Positions 37,930 to 51,620 of a stretch of DNA of 64,000 nt are shown here, one piece after another. Within the stretch, counting starts at the first letter, position 1, and every line of letters begins with the position of its first letter. A program made the translations under genes and the position numbers. The stretch comes from Paramecium octaurelia (lineage: Eukaryota; Ciliophora; Oligohymenophorea; Peniculida; Parameciidae): NCBI GenBank assembly GCA_905182995.1, contig CAJJDP010000131.1, positions 1 to 64,000 on the forward strand. The letters are read 5' to 3'. The notes under the pieces are model-generated. The model was given only the letters and a program-made list of their open reading frames with translations. It was not told the DNA's origin and did no database searches.

Positions 37930-39232
37930 CAGATATATAGAAGAACATACCCTGATAATTAAGTGCATTCAATTAAAAATGAATTTAAAAGAAAAAAAAT
38001 ACTAGAACAACCCTAAAAATATCGAATAAATTGTAACGTTTTAGTCCAGGTAGCCTAAGTTTGAGAAAATTCATGAATACTATATTTGTAGGCATTTTTA
38101 TTTGCAGAAATTATACATGTTTTGGAAATTAATACATTAAATTGCATTATTTACTTTTAGTAATGCTCAGGAAACCAAATACTTTTGCGTTGATTTGTTG
38201 AATCTTTGTTGAATTTTGTTCAATATAGGAAATTTATATATAAAAATATGGACTTTAAGTACAATATAAGCAGTGTTATTAGGTAATAGGGAAACAGTAA
38301 GACATTGACAAGTAAATCACCCACAGAATCAATCTCCTCTAGCCAAGCCATCAGAACATATTATCAAATCATTAAGTCTCCAGTACTCCTTAGAAGAAAA
38401 TAAAGTGTTTGGTTAGAAACAACCTATTGTTAAAACTCAGCTATAGGGTGCTCATAACAAATTGCACTGTACCTATGCACAGATACATATAGTGCATAAT
38501 CTGGCAACTTCTAGATGTAATAAGTTATTTGAGGCTTAGCAAGCTTAAGATCTAATTGAAAGAAAAATATTCACTATAAGCAAAACAACATGATGATATG
38601 ATGAAGTATATTAATGAAAATGCTTTAAATAGACTGAAACCAGGAATAAATCATGAACAAGCGTTGTCTTCAGACCAGGCAATATCAATTATAACAACTC
38701 AGTAACAGCATATTGGCATTGTTTTGTCTAAATTGATCTTATATTACTCTAAATTTGCAATCAGTAGATACAAGAAATTTTTTTGATAATCTTCTTATCA
38801 ACAATAATATCCAGTAGATATGCGTTGTTCTGGAAAGACTATTTTTTTTATCACGCTTTTAAGTTTAGATTACAAGGTTCTCCATCTCTGTTGTCTATAT
38901 CATCTCAAGGAATGCAAATATGTACAACCCTTCAGTTGTTAAGGAGTTTAAAAAATTACTTCAAATTCCTATTCAGCTTGTATCACATGCAAAATATCAA
39001 CCTCATGTCTGGATAGTCTAAGTTAAAAATAATTTATATTGTAAAATATCATTCTATAATGTCTAACATGAATGGAAATGTATGCTAAAAGCATCATTTA
39101 TCTTAATAACAGTCATTGATTCATTTCTAATATTAAGATTGATCAAGTTTATGTTATTGAATGTTTACTAATAGTAAAAATTGCTAAAATGTTACTTTTC
39201 TAAGTTTTAATTACTTAAACGCTCCTCTACAA
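37930..39232 (+). repeat. Triplicated block, copy 2 (1,303 bp, internal part only)
   Basis: Matches 36376-37678 of copy 1, lacking both ends of the block. It is bounded by single Ns on both sides, so it is a contig of its own. Confidence 0.95.
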
Positions 39233-39233
39233 N
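39233..39233. other. Single unresolved base (N) between copies 2 and 3
   Basis: Third single N in the window, again exactly at a copy junction. Confidence 0.9.
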
Positions 39234-40964
39234 ACTTAATAATAATGACTTTAAAACAAATGCACAAGATTAGATATTATAGATAATGTACAAACTCTGT
39301 ATGGATTTGCAAATTATTTATATCAAAAGAAATTCATATTGGTAGGCATGATAAAATCCTCCCTTTTTTCTGTCCAGGTAATAGTATTCACACTTTTATG
39401 TTAGGGAACTGCAGATATATAGAAGAACATACCCTGATAATTAAGTGCATTCAATTAAAAATGAATTTAAAAGAAAAAAAATACTAGAACAACCCTAAAA
39501 ATATCGAATAAATTGTAACGTTTTAGTCCAGGTAGCCTAAGTTTGAGAAAATTCATGAATACTATATTTGTAGGCATTTTTATTTGCAGAAATTATACAT
39601 GTTTTGGAAATTAATACATTAAATTGCATTATTTACTTTTAGTAATGCTCAGGAAACCAAATACTTTTGCGTTGATTTGTTGAATCTTTGTTGAATTTTG
39701 TTCAATATAGGAAATTTATATATAAAAATATGGACTTTAAGTACAATATAAGCAGTGTTATTAGGTAATAGGGAAACAGTAAGACATTGACAAGTAAATC
39801 ACCCACAGAATCAATCTCCTCTAGCCAAGCCATCAGAACATATTATCAAATCATTAAGTCTCCAGTACTCCTTAGAAGAAAATAAAGTGTTTGGTTAGAA
39901 ACAACCTATTGTTAAAACTCAGCTATAGGGTGCTCATAACAAATTGCACTGTACCTATGCACAGATACATATAGTGCATAATCTGGCAACTTCTAGATGT
40001 AATAAGTTATTTGAGGCTTAGCAAGCTTAAGATCTAATTGAAAGAAAAATATTCACTATAAGCAAAACAACATGATGATATGATGAAGTATATTAATGAA
40101 AATGCTTTAAATAGACTGAAACCAGGAATAAATCATGAACAAGCGTTGTCTTCAGACCAGGCAATATCAATTATAACAACTCAGTAACAGCATATTGGCA
40201 TTGTTTTGTCTAAATTGATCTTATATTACTCTAAATTTGCAATCAGTAGATACAAGAAATTTTTTTGATAATCTTCTTATCAACAATAATATCCAGTAGA
40301 TATGCGTTGTTCTGGAAAGACTATTTTTTTTATCACGCTTTTAAGTTTAGATTACAAGGTTCTCCATCTCTGTTGTCTATATCATCTCAAGGAATGCAAA
40401 TATGTACAACCCTTCAGTTGTTAAGGAGTTTAAAAAATTACTTCAAATTCCTATTCAGCTTGTATCACATGCAAAATATCAACCTCATGTCTGGATAGTC
40501 TAAGTTAAAAATAATTTATATTGTAAAATATCATTCTATAATGTCTAACATGAATGGAAATGTATGCTAAAAGCATCATTTATCTTAATAACAGTCATTG
40601 ATTCATTTCTAATATTAAGATTGATCAAGTTTATGTTATTGAATGTTTACTAATAGTAAAAATTGCTAAAATGTTACTTTTCTAAGTTTTAATTACTTAA
40701 ACGCTCCTCTACAAACGATTAGTCGCTAAAATCTTAGTCATTATGTAGGAACTTATTTATTTTTGTGCAACGTTCATCCTCAATATCTCAAGTATTACAG
40801 GTGCTGCAAGGTAGGCATCATAAATCCTCAGTTGGTTTAGTTTACAGCTAGAGCTTTATTTCAAATTGTATTGCATCCATCTGCAGATTATCTATAATTT
40901 ATGTGTGTGATCTAGCTCATTTTGAGACCGAATAAATTTTAATTATGCTAGTAAAAGTAGAAGA
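39234..40964 (+). repeat. Triplicated block, copy 3 (1,731 bp)
   Basis: Matches 36192-37928 except that one 6-bp unit of a short imperfect tandem (AGATAC next to AGATAT, near 36371 in copy 1) is missing. It runs without a break into unique sequence on the right. Confidence 0.95.
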
Positions 40965-42289
40965 TGCTCTAATTTAATAACAATACTGGTAGAAATATTA
41001 AGTGTAGTAAAGCAGGAGCTTCCGATAAGACTTAATCCATGTAGGTATCATATGCTTTTTTAGGTAGTAAAATTATATGGCTAAAGCATATTTTATACAA
41101 GTACCGGGTGCTGCTCATCAAGGATTGTACTTTTACATTTACATGCTTCTTCAACTAATGTTACATAATTTTGTGCTACAATTTATCAGGTTTCAGTTCA
41201 AGATTACATTGAATTATTTGACTCACAAGATGTAAAAGGGTTAATTAGTGCCGCATTTATAAGTACCATCAAACATAACTTATCACCCTCATTAATAATA
41301 GTTTTTGTGTAAAATATTCTAATAAAGTGAACCAACTATAGACTTGAGATAAAGAGGTTGCATATCAATAAATTTTCTGAAATTGCTACCAGAATTGAAT
41401 GTCTTAATAACGATATTAAAAATAATTATGTACTCTTAGTTCTGGCTGTTTAATTTAGGAGGTCTAATCAATACCCAGCATATAGATCTTCAATATCAGT
41501 TTGATTCCAAGTGATTTACATTTCCTTTTAGTGTTGTAATCATTCAAACATCGTAATTGAATAAAAAAGCAAAAATTTAATCATCAGAAGACACAAATCG
41601 TATAAAAAATCTTGAGTAACAGCCCTTTAATCAAAAGAGATAAGCTTTGCTAGTAATTCTAATCTTCAAGAATGGAAAAAGTCTTGAGGGAGAATCAAAG
41701 GTGCATTTATTGAGATGACAATAACACTCATATTTAGTTCTGATTATGATTCAAACAAGATAACAATCAGTATGAGTTGAACTCTACGAAGATTACTGTA
41801 ACAAAAAACAAGGAAGCAAAACAACAATCAGCACATTCAGTGATAGAAGAGCAGGTTGATTCTTTGCGTGCCAAGGATCGGCGGAATAAGAGCTCTTTAT
41901 ATAAGTGAGACTAAACTGCAAAGGTGCAATCTCCATTATCATGATTGTATGCATAACACAAGACATCATCACAAAATGTAGCAGTAATTGTAGTTGTAGC
42001 CTTCAAATTACGATTAGCAAGATGTTCATCAGTTGCTTTTTTAAATATTGCTAAATCCTTTTTAGTTATTAGTACCGCTACCATCTCTAGATATAGACTG
42101 TGTGCTTGATATCGGGACTTCTCGCATAAGAAAGTATTTTAGGCATGTTAAAGCCAGTTGCTTTCTTCTATGCACTTGAATAAAATAACAGCCAGTACAT
42201 TATTAATAATAGTTTCATTAATAAGAAGACAATATATATAGTGTTCAAGATTTAGGAGTTTAAAATACATTAATTGCACTTTAACGGTA
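40965..42289. other. Spacer without a recognisable gene
   Basis: No supportable frame. It marks the border between the gene-poor region and the dense gene run that starts at 42290. Confidence 0.5.
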
Positions 42290-43883
42290 ATGATTGGATT
42301 TGGAAAATCGTCCTAATAAACAAAAAAGAATCCTAAGAAACCAGATAACCTTGAAATATTAACACTTCTTGATAATTGCACACGTATACACGATATTTCT
42401 AAAAAATAGTTATTTTCAAAGATGATAGAATTGCATTAAGAAACATGGTAAAAGATGGAAATCAAGATGTGATAGCAATACTCAATACTTATAGGAAAAT
42501 AAGTAATTCAAAATAAATGTCAACTGAACTCCGTAAATATTTAAGAAAAAAAGGAGAAAAGGAAAATGATACAGCACCTCAATGCTAATCTCCTAAGTCG
42601 AATAAAAACCAAAAGTTATTTCAATAATAACTTCGCTAATTTCCAAATAGTCAAAAGAATTCATGTCCTGATTATTGCAAATTTGCAGATACTTCATCTG
42701 CTAAAATTATTAATCTTGCAAAAGTTAAAGAATTAACAAATGATGTTTAACTGTCTGAAATTATACTTTCAGATAGAAATCAGAATGAATCCAAAGATAT
42801 TGAAAAAATATAGTATTATACAACTAATACTCGACAATATATTCTAGAATTGCAACCAAATTTTGATAATTCTGAGATAAATTCTAATACTATTTAATAA
42901 GAGAGTGAAATTTAATATAGTTAAAATTAATAATTTTTGGAGAAGGAAATTGATATCAACTAGAGGAATTATGATATTTAATTAGAGTCTTCAAATGAAA
43001 TCATTATAAAACAAATCACTGAACCTCCTTTATAATTAATCCAAGATCAAACTGCCAAAAATGATATTAAACCAACTTAACTATTTTCCAGCAGAAACTC
43101 GAGTTATATTTAAATAAATATTGCACAATCATATCTATAACCGGCATAAACCTAACAATAAGATTAGTAGCAAAATGCAGAACAAAGTGTAGCATATTAA
43201 ATCAAAGAGAAAATCATAGTAATTGATTTTCAATAAAATTATAGTTTTTTTAACTATTAAGATTGCTAAATCTAAGCTCAATCAGCTTATAAACATTATT
43301 TCACTCATTGGCCTACGCTTTTACATAAATTAGATAAACCAGAATATATCCCAAATTATAAATCAGGACTATATATAGATACCACACCTGAATATTTATT
43401 TACCCTACTATTTCCTAATTCATCTTATATCAGAATTAATTACTTCTAATTCGAAAAATAACTTAAACAAGCTTCTTTATAAATAAATATAGATGAATTG
43501 TTTAAAGTACTTGATTAAGATGGAGATGATTGGATTAATTACAGAGATACTGGTTTCATTCTTAAAAGCATTTGCTTATAAGAGGAATAACCCAAAAACT
43601 TTATTCGAGTATTATTTGAATCACTAAAATAACCGTAAAGTTCTTCAAATTCAATTACATTGATAGATCTTCAATAATTGGAGAGAACAAATTAGTTTTC
43701 GTGGGTTCGAGAGTACATTATTATTATTATTTTAGGTTAATGTAAGAAGCTGATATTTATTAAAATGGTAATTTAACAAATTGGGATTTATTTATGCATA
43801 AAGATATTTATTTGATGCAGAAAGTATACGAACTTGTTATTCAAAACAAGAATGAATCAAATAATCAAGAATAGCAATTATGA
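42290..43883 (+). CDS. EF-hand-like calcium-binding protein (514 aa)
   Basis: ATG 42290, introns 42384-42409 (26 nt) and 43713-43735 (23 nt), TGA 43881-43883; coding length closes exactly. The N-terminal 90 residues are basic and helical (DNCTLIFKDDRIALRNM spans the first junction). Residues about 100-330 are Gln/Asn/Ser-rich, low-complexity, mainly from TAA/TAG codons. A canonical EF-hand loop, DQDGDDWINYRD, lies near residue 400. A second, weaker loop (DIYQNGNLTNWD) lies near 473, just after the second splice junction. Only the first loop has the full set of acidic ligands. The role is unknown; it is probably a calcium-responsive regulatory or cytoskeletal protein. It ends 39 bp from the convergent HisRS gene. 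Confidence 0.85.
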
Positions 43884-43922
43884 TATTAAATGTATATACT
43901 AACTATGTTGATATTAATAGAC

Positions 43923-45402
43923 TCATTTTCCAACTTTCTACTTTATTATTTAAACAAGATCTTTCAAATTAACAGTTTCTTCCTTCTTTTCGATTAAATC
44001 CTTGAATTTCACAATCTCCTATTTCACCTCATCCTCTCCTATTACAATAGCATAAGGAATCTATTGATCATTTGCATAAGTTAATTGCTTTCCTAAATTC
44101 CAATTCAATTTATAGCAAACATCAGCCTTAATTCCGTTAGACCAAAGTAAATCATAAAGTTTAAATTTTTCAGTTATCATATCGATATTTTTAGAGGGGA
44201 TTGTGGCAACAATGCAATCTGACTGATTTTCACGTAAAACTACTCCGTTTTTTTTATATTTTTCTTCTAAAATAGCAAATATTCTTTCTATTCCAATTGA
44301 TGCACCAACACACGGTATGCTATTTTTTGAAAACATACCAACCAACTCATCATAACGACCACTAAACAGTTTAATAAATAATAGTACCCTCCAGATATAG
44401 AACCTAATTATCCACCTAATAAAACAGTTTCTTAGATTAATCCAGTATAATAATCAAGTCCTCTTGCTAATGAGAGATCAAAGATTACATTTTTTAACCC
44501 ATTCATATATTTCAACAAATTAAACAATAATTCCATCTCATCTAAGGCTTCTTTTCCTAGTTATTCAAAGATCTTTTATTCTTTAAGTTATTAGATCAAC
44601 TAGAAAGGCTCTCCTCTCAATTGCACCATTTTGCTTAAGATATCTGCTTATTCTTCTGTAACTCCCTTTTTCTCAATTAATTCTTATCTAACTTCTTTCC
44701 ATGGTTGTTTATCTAGTTTATCAATACTCGAGCAAACTGTCTTAAATTAATTTTTAGGAATTCCAGCAATTTGAATCATTGCATCTAATAACTTTCTATT
44801 GGAAATCTTAATTTGAAAAGGTCCTAGATCTAACTTAGTAAATATTTAATCTATTATTTTTATTAATTCAGCATCAGCCACCATAGGGTCATTCCTAGTA
44901 TATAGTTTAATTGGTACTCTCCTGCAATGTCAAAATCACATTAAAAGAATTCACGGAATCTCCCTTATTATACTGATGGATTATCTCTTCTATAAACCTT
45001 TCCAATGTGATATCTTTTTAGTTTTTTATACCCATGGGTTGCAAGATACCTGGCAAATGGGACTGTTAAATCATATCGTAAAGATAGTATTTCACCTCCT
45101 TGATCTTAAAGGTCATATATCAATTTTCCTCCTTCTTCACCATACTTACCAATCAAGGTTTCTTTCAACTCAAAAACAGGGGTGTCTATTTCAACTGCAC
45201 CGTGTTATTCAAATACATCTGTGATTGTTTTAAATGCTTGTCTCCTTATCACCATTTGTTGAGGTAAGAAATCTCTTGTACCTTTTGGATTTTTGACTGC
45301 TAATTATTTTTCTTTAGGTTATTGCTTAGGTTATTATTGTTATTTTTATTAGGCCTTGTTTTGAACTTGTTCCTCATCTTGCTATTCTGGTTTTTAATCC
45401 AT
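43923..45402 (-). CDS. Histidyl-tRNA synthetase (476 aa)
   Basis: ATG at 45402, introns 44895-44917 (23 nt) and 44362-44387 (26 nt), TGA at 43923. Class II aminoacyl-tRNA synthetase that charges tRNA-His in the cytosol and/or mitochondria. Visible landmarks in order: KGTRDF start of the catalytic core (about residue 42), [20 protein letters not shown], motif 2 with VYRRDNP and [16 protein letters not shown], the histidine-specific [18 protein letters not shown], motif 3 GASIGIERI, and a C-terminal anticodon-binding domain. The N-terminus is a Gln/Lys/Glu-rich extension of about 40 residues rather than a clear targeting peptide. Both introns interrupt invariant motifs (IAGEND and SGGGRYD), which confirms their boundaries. 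Length is normal for the family. Confidence 0.97.
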
Positions 45403-45641
45403 CAATTAAATATTTATATTATTTTTTTTAATACAATATGCAAATTAGCTTTGAAATCTCGAAAATTTTCTGGTTACACCTAAACTAAGAATTCTTTTAG
45501 CTATCATTATTCTTTATTTAATAATAAAATTAATTGTGTTTATATTTTTACTCTCTATTTCCTTTAGAATAAAAACTACTCTTTTTTATAATATAAATTA
45601 TCAAAAATAGAGAATAATTAAAAAACCTAAATGACTAAATA

Positions 45642-48600
45642 TCATAATTATTTTAAAGAACTCATTGTCTTTGGCTCAAGTAGGATTTCATATGGGATTA
45701 GCGTCAAACTTAACCTCATTAGCTTCATTCTTGCACTGACATACTTCAACCAAAAATATGAGATAAAACTTAGAATAATTAACAAACCTAGTCCTGTTAT
45801 GTATATGTATAATTGCATAATCGTTGTGGCTTATTATAATTTTGATTAATTTTATTCGAATAAATTGTCTCCAATGATTTGCAACAATTTTCCAGAGTCA
45901 AGAAAATATTCTACAAATTGATTTATGTGAATTTGTGTTTTTAAAAATGATACTGCTTCTGAGATTGTTTTCACTTGCAACTATTTTGATTAAATTTCTT
46001 TTGAAAAATACAAATTTAAAGTTTTTGTAAATTCTTACACGCATCCTGTTATACCTCCAGACAAATAATCAAAATTATTATCTTCCAGCCATGGATTGCC
46101 GTAGGTTGCTTTGAAGGAATCAGGAACAGAAAAATTTTGATTCGATACTCTTATAGTACAAAATGGTATTTCCTCACTCATATAATTACAGAGACTATCC
46201 TCAAAATACATCAAAAGTTCTTTCTTCTGAGATTCTAAGAGTCCAGATTAACTAGCAAGCGAATCATATATGCCTCGCATAGCATCCTAAAATCCATTAG
46301 TTTGCTCACTAAAGAGATCTAATATCAGTTAATTATTCATATCGATGTTAAAATTTTCGAATTTAGCCTTAAATTAATCGCTAATAACTTATTGAGTTTT
46401 TAGACCTTCTCCCAATACTATCAGGGTGTCAAATCTAAGTTTAAAGCGAATTAATTATAAATTAAGATTTAAGGTCGGCTTAATATCTGAAACTTGACTG
46501 ATTGTGACTAGAATTCCACCAATAATAAATAAAATCGCCAGAAACCAAAGAAAAAATAGAAAAATAAGATTTGAAGGGTAGCTTAAGGTTAAATCATATA
46601 TTCGCTAAGCCAATGAATTACTCTAAAATGACCTTTTTGATTTTATTTTTGACTTTTATCCAGATAATTCATTTGATTTAGTAACTGATTACGTCTTAAT
46701 TGATTTTGCAAACAAAAGGCTTACTACTTATTGATTTTATTGGACTTGCTCATAATTAACTTCAAAATAATTCACTCTTTTCCATAACAGTTATGAAGGT
46801 TCAATCAAAATGGTTTTCACATCCCCTAGTTTTGAAATAATTTCTTCAGCTGTTTTATGGGAAACCCTAGTAATCAGCATCAAAATCTATCTCTCATATT
46901 AAGTCAGTAAATAAGTATTATAAAGTATATACAATATAATGCAACTATCCACAGAAATAAAAGTCATGGTCAATATTACAACGTCATTTATGATTCTATC
47001 CTCATAGTATATCAAATTTTCATTTAGTAAGGTGATATATTTATAAGCAAACTTGTAAACATATGGAATATTTAATCTAAAGAAAAGACTGTCAGAGAAT
47101 ATGACCCCTTCTTCCGCATTATCTATATAATTAAATGAATGCAGCTGAATTTGTTGAATCAATTAAGTAAGATCTAGTTATTATTCTGAAAAAGATAAGT
47201 CATTAATGCTTACTAGCTTAAGTTCATCATTCATTATTTATTCCTCAAATTATATAATTCCTTAGTACAATTCATTTAATTTTACATCTATTATTGCTCT
47301 AGTAGCTGTCAGTTCTTCTAATTATTATTTTTTAATGAACTCACTATATTTTATTATATCAAGCCTTTCCTCCAGACTAATCCAAGCAAAAAAGGCTATT
47401 TTTTAGAAATAGAAATTTAAAGTTTCAGGATAAGTCACATAATTAATATTAGTTTAAAGTATGTCATAATTATCTAAATTATTCATGAAAATTACTTTGA
47501 ATGATGCTTAATTTCACAAACACGAGACAGAATTGTAAAACAAGATACAATAATATAGCAAATATGACGGACTTAATTCCTCCTCCAAATGTACTTACTT
47601 AATACAAGGAGCGAACAAGCAAGGAAGGGGACTTTGAAGTACTAGTTCTTGATGAGCTTGCAATAGACCTTTTTTTCTTCTCCTCATCTTCATTATCATT
47701 TTGATTCCTAAAAATATAAAGAGGTTTAGTTACTCTTATTATAATTTTTTATTCTCAACTAATAATTGAATAAAGTCTTTCTTATTAATATTTTAGTTTG
47801 AAGAATGTCTCTCAAGGTTATCTTCTATTTCTTACTATGATTCATCCTTATCTTTAAAATCATCACTTGATTTTTCTCGTTATAATTATTTCTCTTCAAC
47901 TTTGAACGATTTTTCCTAAAATTGCATGATAAATTATTACATCAAATTGCTTATGAAGTTGAAAAAATTCATCCGAATCATTATCCTAATCTACTTGAAT
48001 AGGTATACCACTAAAATGTGGTCTACATGGATTTTGTGGTAATAAAATTTCTGAGGGTGGTGCTGAAACGTCCTAAATTTCAATTGCGCTTGGCTTGTCA
48101 AACAGCCTAATTTAAGAATGATCATTTCCAAATAAGATGTTACTATCATCTTATTAAATTAATTATTTAATTTTATCATCATTAACTTTTGAAGTTTTAT
48201 TTATCTGTTTATTTTTTTATTATTCAACGACCACTACATCTGGTTAAAAACTAACTGGTTTGGTATCATAAATTGATTTTTCTGCACTAGACGGTACTGT
48301 TTCATTTAAAGATTTATGGTTTAAGGCAGAAGTGAACATTGTTGTGCAAGCCTCAAAATTTTACCCCATTGTTGGATATCTGTTAAAAAACTTATGCTAA
48401 GTGTTAATCTCATTCATATGTTCCAATTCAATAATGAAGTAAGGATAAGAATATCTCTTTACTTTCATCATCTAATAAGACATCTTTATTTTGCTTCTGA
48501 TTATTGTGTACTACAAACTTAGATCATAATTCAATACCTTATCTAATTAATCTTTGTGCTAATTCATAAATTGAAAATGAAAATTTATATTAGATTTATC

Positions 48601-51510
48601 TGCAATTGGAACTTTCTCTCCTAATATTGTTGTATTGCCTCTTTCAAGCCCTAAGGAATGCTCGCTTTTCATTGATCTTTACGCAGATTTCCACGATCTC
48701 CAAGAACTCAGATTTTAACTTTCCAGTCCTTCTTAAAGTGTGTTCCCAATTTTTTCATAGGATTCTCTAACAAATAAAGAATTGAGTTCGATAAGATTTG
48801 AAGGTATATAAAATAGATGTTCTTCATCTTCTATAAATTAGTGATCTAGTTCACTAATTTTATTTAGGTTTTGATTCAAAATAGATAAGAATGATGGGAA
48901 AATAAGAAAGAAATGACAGAATTCTTTGAAAAACTCAATGTTTAATCCAGGAACCTTAGCACTAATTGTTTTATATAGTTCTTCGCTGATTCCTATGATT
49001 TTTCCTTCCGCATCAACCATGATGATCTAATTAGATATATTGCATTTGAGTATTGAAGCTGTAATAACGTAATCATCCAATTCCTCAAACAGATTCCCTA
49101 ATTTCACATAGCATTTCTCAACAAAACCTTTCTTATTTTCATAATATCCTGAAATCTTTCGAATAAAATATTCGCTATGTCCTTTCTAGATGAAAGAATC
49201 TATAAGATATTCATGGCCTTTCATCATAGTTTTCGGGAGTAAATTATGTACTTATGAGACTGATTCTTTGAAATCATTTGCATCAACGTAATGAAAAAAA
49301 TTAGCTAGAGCTAATTGATTTTTGTTGACTATCTTTCCTTTATTCTTGACAATGCTGACCAAGATAATAGTGGTGGAATCATTATATAGAGATATGTTGT
49401 CTATTATATCTATTTCTTTTTATCTATCATTGGATGTTAAGTCCTTCACATACTGTTCGACGTACACCGACTAATTTAGATCGCATTATTACTCTGTCGA
49501 AATCATTCATTACTAAAGAATAAAACATCGAATATAATTTTAATGTTATTACATTAATATTTAGTTGAGCATGACTCAGTTTTTTTACAGAAATACCTTT
49601 AGTTGTGGTTGTTTTCATATCAAACCACTCCTAAGGTACGCCTATATATTTATCCAATGCAATCCTAAGCTAATCATATGTCCATACATTACATTCATGA
49701 TTTTTTCACATAATTTTTATGTATTATATTAAAATGGATTCAAACTAGGATATCCATTTATTAAATTTTACCAATGTTCTATTTTTTAATCTACCAAATT
49801 TATAAATGTTTATAATAAATTTTCATACAGATTTTGAGTTTACCATTGTTGAGTTAGTGAAATTTCAATTAGTTATGTTCTTTATTCATGAACTAAAACA
49901 GCTTTTGAGTTTTATCTCACTTAATTGTCTGTGATTTGTTTTTTTAATTGATCTGCCAATTTATTAGTGATCTCAACAAAATATGTTGAATTGTTATTCA
50001 ATTTATTGTTCTGATATTGTCTCAATTCTAAATAGCCCAGTAATGGCTTTTGAGCAATTTCTGAAACGAAACTAATATACTATAATTACAACTGCTCAAA
50101 CTACAAATCTGCATTGAGATTATGACTATTTTATTAATATAAAGAGTACATAGAAAACAGCCAGTTTTGGGCTGCCTTAAATATACATTTGATGATGCTC
50201 AGAGTGAGTATGTTAAGATCCTTCTTCTAATCTACATTCAAGGTCTAAAAGCGTTTGGCTTTGGAATAGCACTTATTATTTTTGCAATACAAGCGATGGA
50301 TCATTAAAAACTGAAAATATTGTAATTGAGCGTAAGGGTCCTAAACTCAATTACTAATATCTATACTTTTAAATAGTCAATATGGTATTTATAGAACTAA
50401 TCAACTGCAATAATAATGTGTTTTTCTTCTATCTGAATGCTAGAGTTATAATTCAATATTGCATGATTCTGAAACAAAGAGGATAAAGTTTCGCCAACAA
50501 TGGCTAATCCTGGCAATGGCAAGACAATGAAGAAAAAGAGGTTTTCTTCAGCAAGCAGACCAAATTTGAAAGCAGTAACACATAATACTATCCAAGCATA
50601 TACTAAGGCCAATCTAATGGATGGGATTCTGATAGGATCTCTGTAAGGGAAATTAGTCAATTGATCTACAATTTAATTTATGGCAAATAGGTTAGCCATT
50701 GAATACTTCAAAATATGTGCTACTTCAAACTATTAATTCATTGATATCATTTTACATCATAAATATAATGTGAAAAAATCTCTATCAGAATTACTGTGTT
50801 ATTTAGTAATAATAAGGAGGAGTATCTTCTTTTTAAGGAATTGGGCTCGTGAAATCTGTGATTCCTCATTATGTAGATCAATATCTGTCCATTGATATAA
50901 GAAATCACCAACGGAGTAATGGCTAGTATCTGAGTTCCTATTCCTATGTCGCATTCTGCTTTTGGAAAAATGCTTACAGAATTGCAGGTAAGGGAACTGA
51001 AGGAAATTACTGCAATTTGGAGATAAATTACAGGATAGAGGACAAAAAACCAATGAAGAGTTTCATTAAAACTCATGACCCATTATTAAATTTGGGAATT
51101 CATGTTATCACTTCCTGTGATATCTCTTCTAATAAGGTTGGCTGTCCATATTCTAATGAATGTGGAAAATATCAAAAACATAATGAGTATTAATTGGGAG
51201 GCAAATGAGATCGCAATTAATACAAATGCCAGATTTGATGTCATTGAAGACCTCAAGGTGTTATTTAAAATAAAAAACTCTAAAAAGCTTTGTGAATAGG
51301 CTAATTTAAAGTCGCTATAAGGTTTATTTTAATTTGCATTCACGATAATAGACAAATATTAAAAATGATTGATTAGATGCAAAATAAAGTAAAATGTGCC
51401 GTCCATCTAATTTGATAAATTCTGTATGATACTTTAAACTTAGGTCTTTCTTCAACTCCATATAGCATTGTCTGCATATAGCCTCTTGCAAATTTTCGAA
51501 AATTATGCAT
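45642..51510 (-). CDS. Large multi-spanning membrane protein with PAS-like segment (1,889 aa)
   Basis: ATG at 51510, TGA at 45642, eight GT-AG introns: 51315-51343, 50730-50755, 50341-50366, 49670-49692, 49471-49492, 47916-47940, 47708-47733 and 47474-47495; the frame closes exactly. The N-terminal 330 residues hold about five or six hydrophobic segments. A Gln/Asn-rich middle follows with paired Cys (CKNNKCYS). Around residues 760-815 a segment with IIMVDAEGKIIGIS resembles the start of a PAS sensor domain. A polar, Ser/Asp/Lys-rich linker runs to about 1230. Further membrane segments lie near 1250, 1580 and 1840, with a cysteine-containing loop between the last two. Ciliate genomes encode many long membrane proteins of this plan, generally of unknown function. 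PAS assignment is by motif only. Confidence 0.85.
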
Positions 51511-51620
51511 GATGTTCTACTGATATAAATTATAAAATATTAAATAATAATATAAATTACATAAGTCTTTATTCTCAGTCTTGTGAAACTTATGAAGAAT
51601 CAACGACTGCATTTCTAACT

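Noticed and set aside
4771-42289. tRNA, rRNA or complete transposon in the gene-poor regions
   Set aside because: No tRNA A/B-box pair with cloverleaf, no rRNA-like block and no terminal inverted repeats or transposase core were recognised by eye. A covariance-model and repeat search would be needed to be certain.
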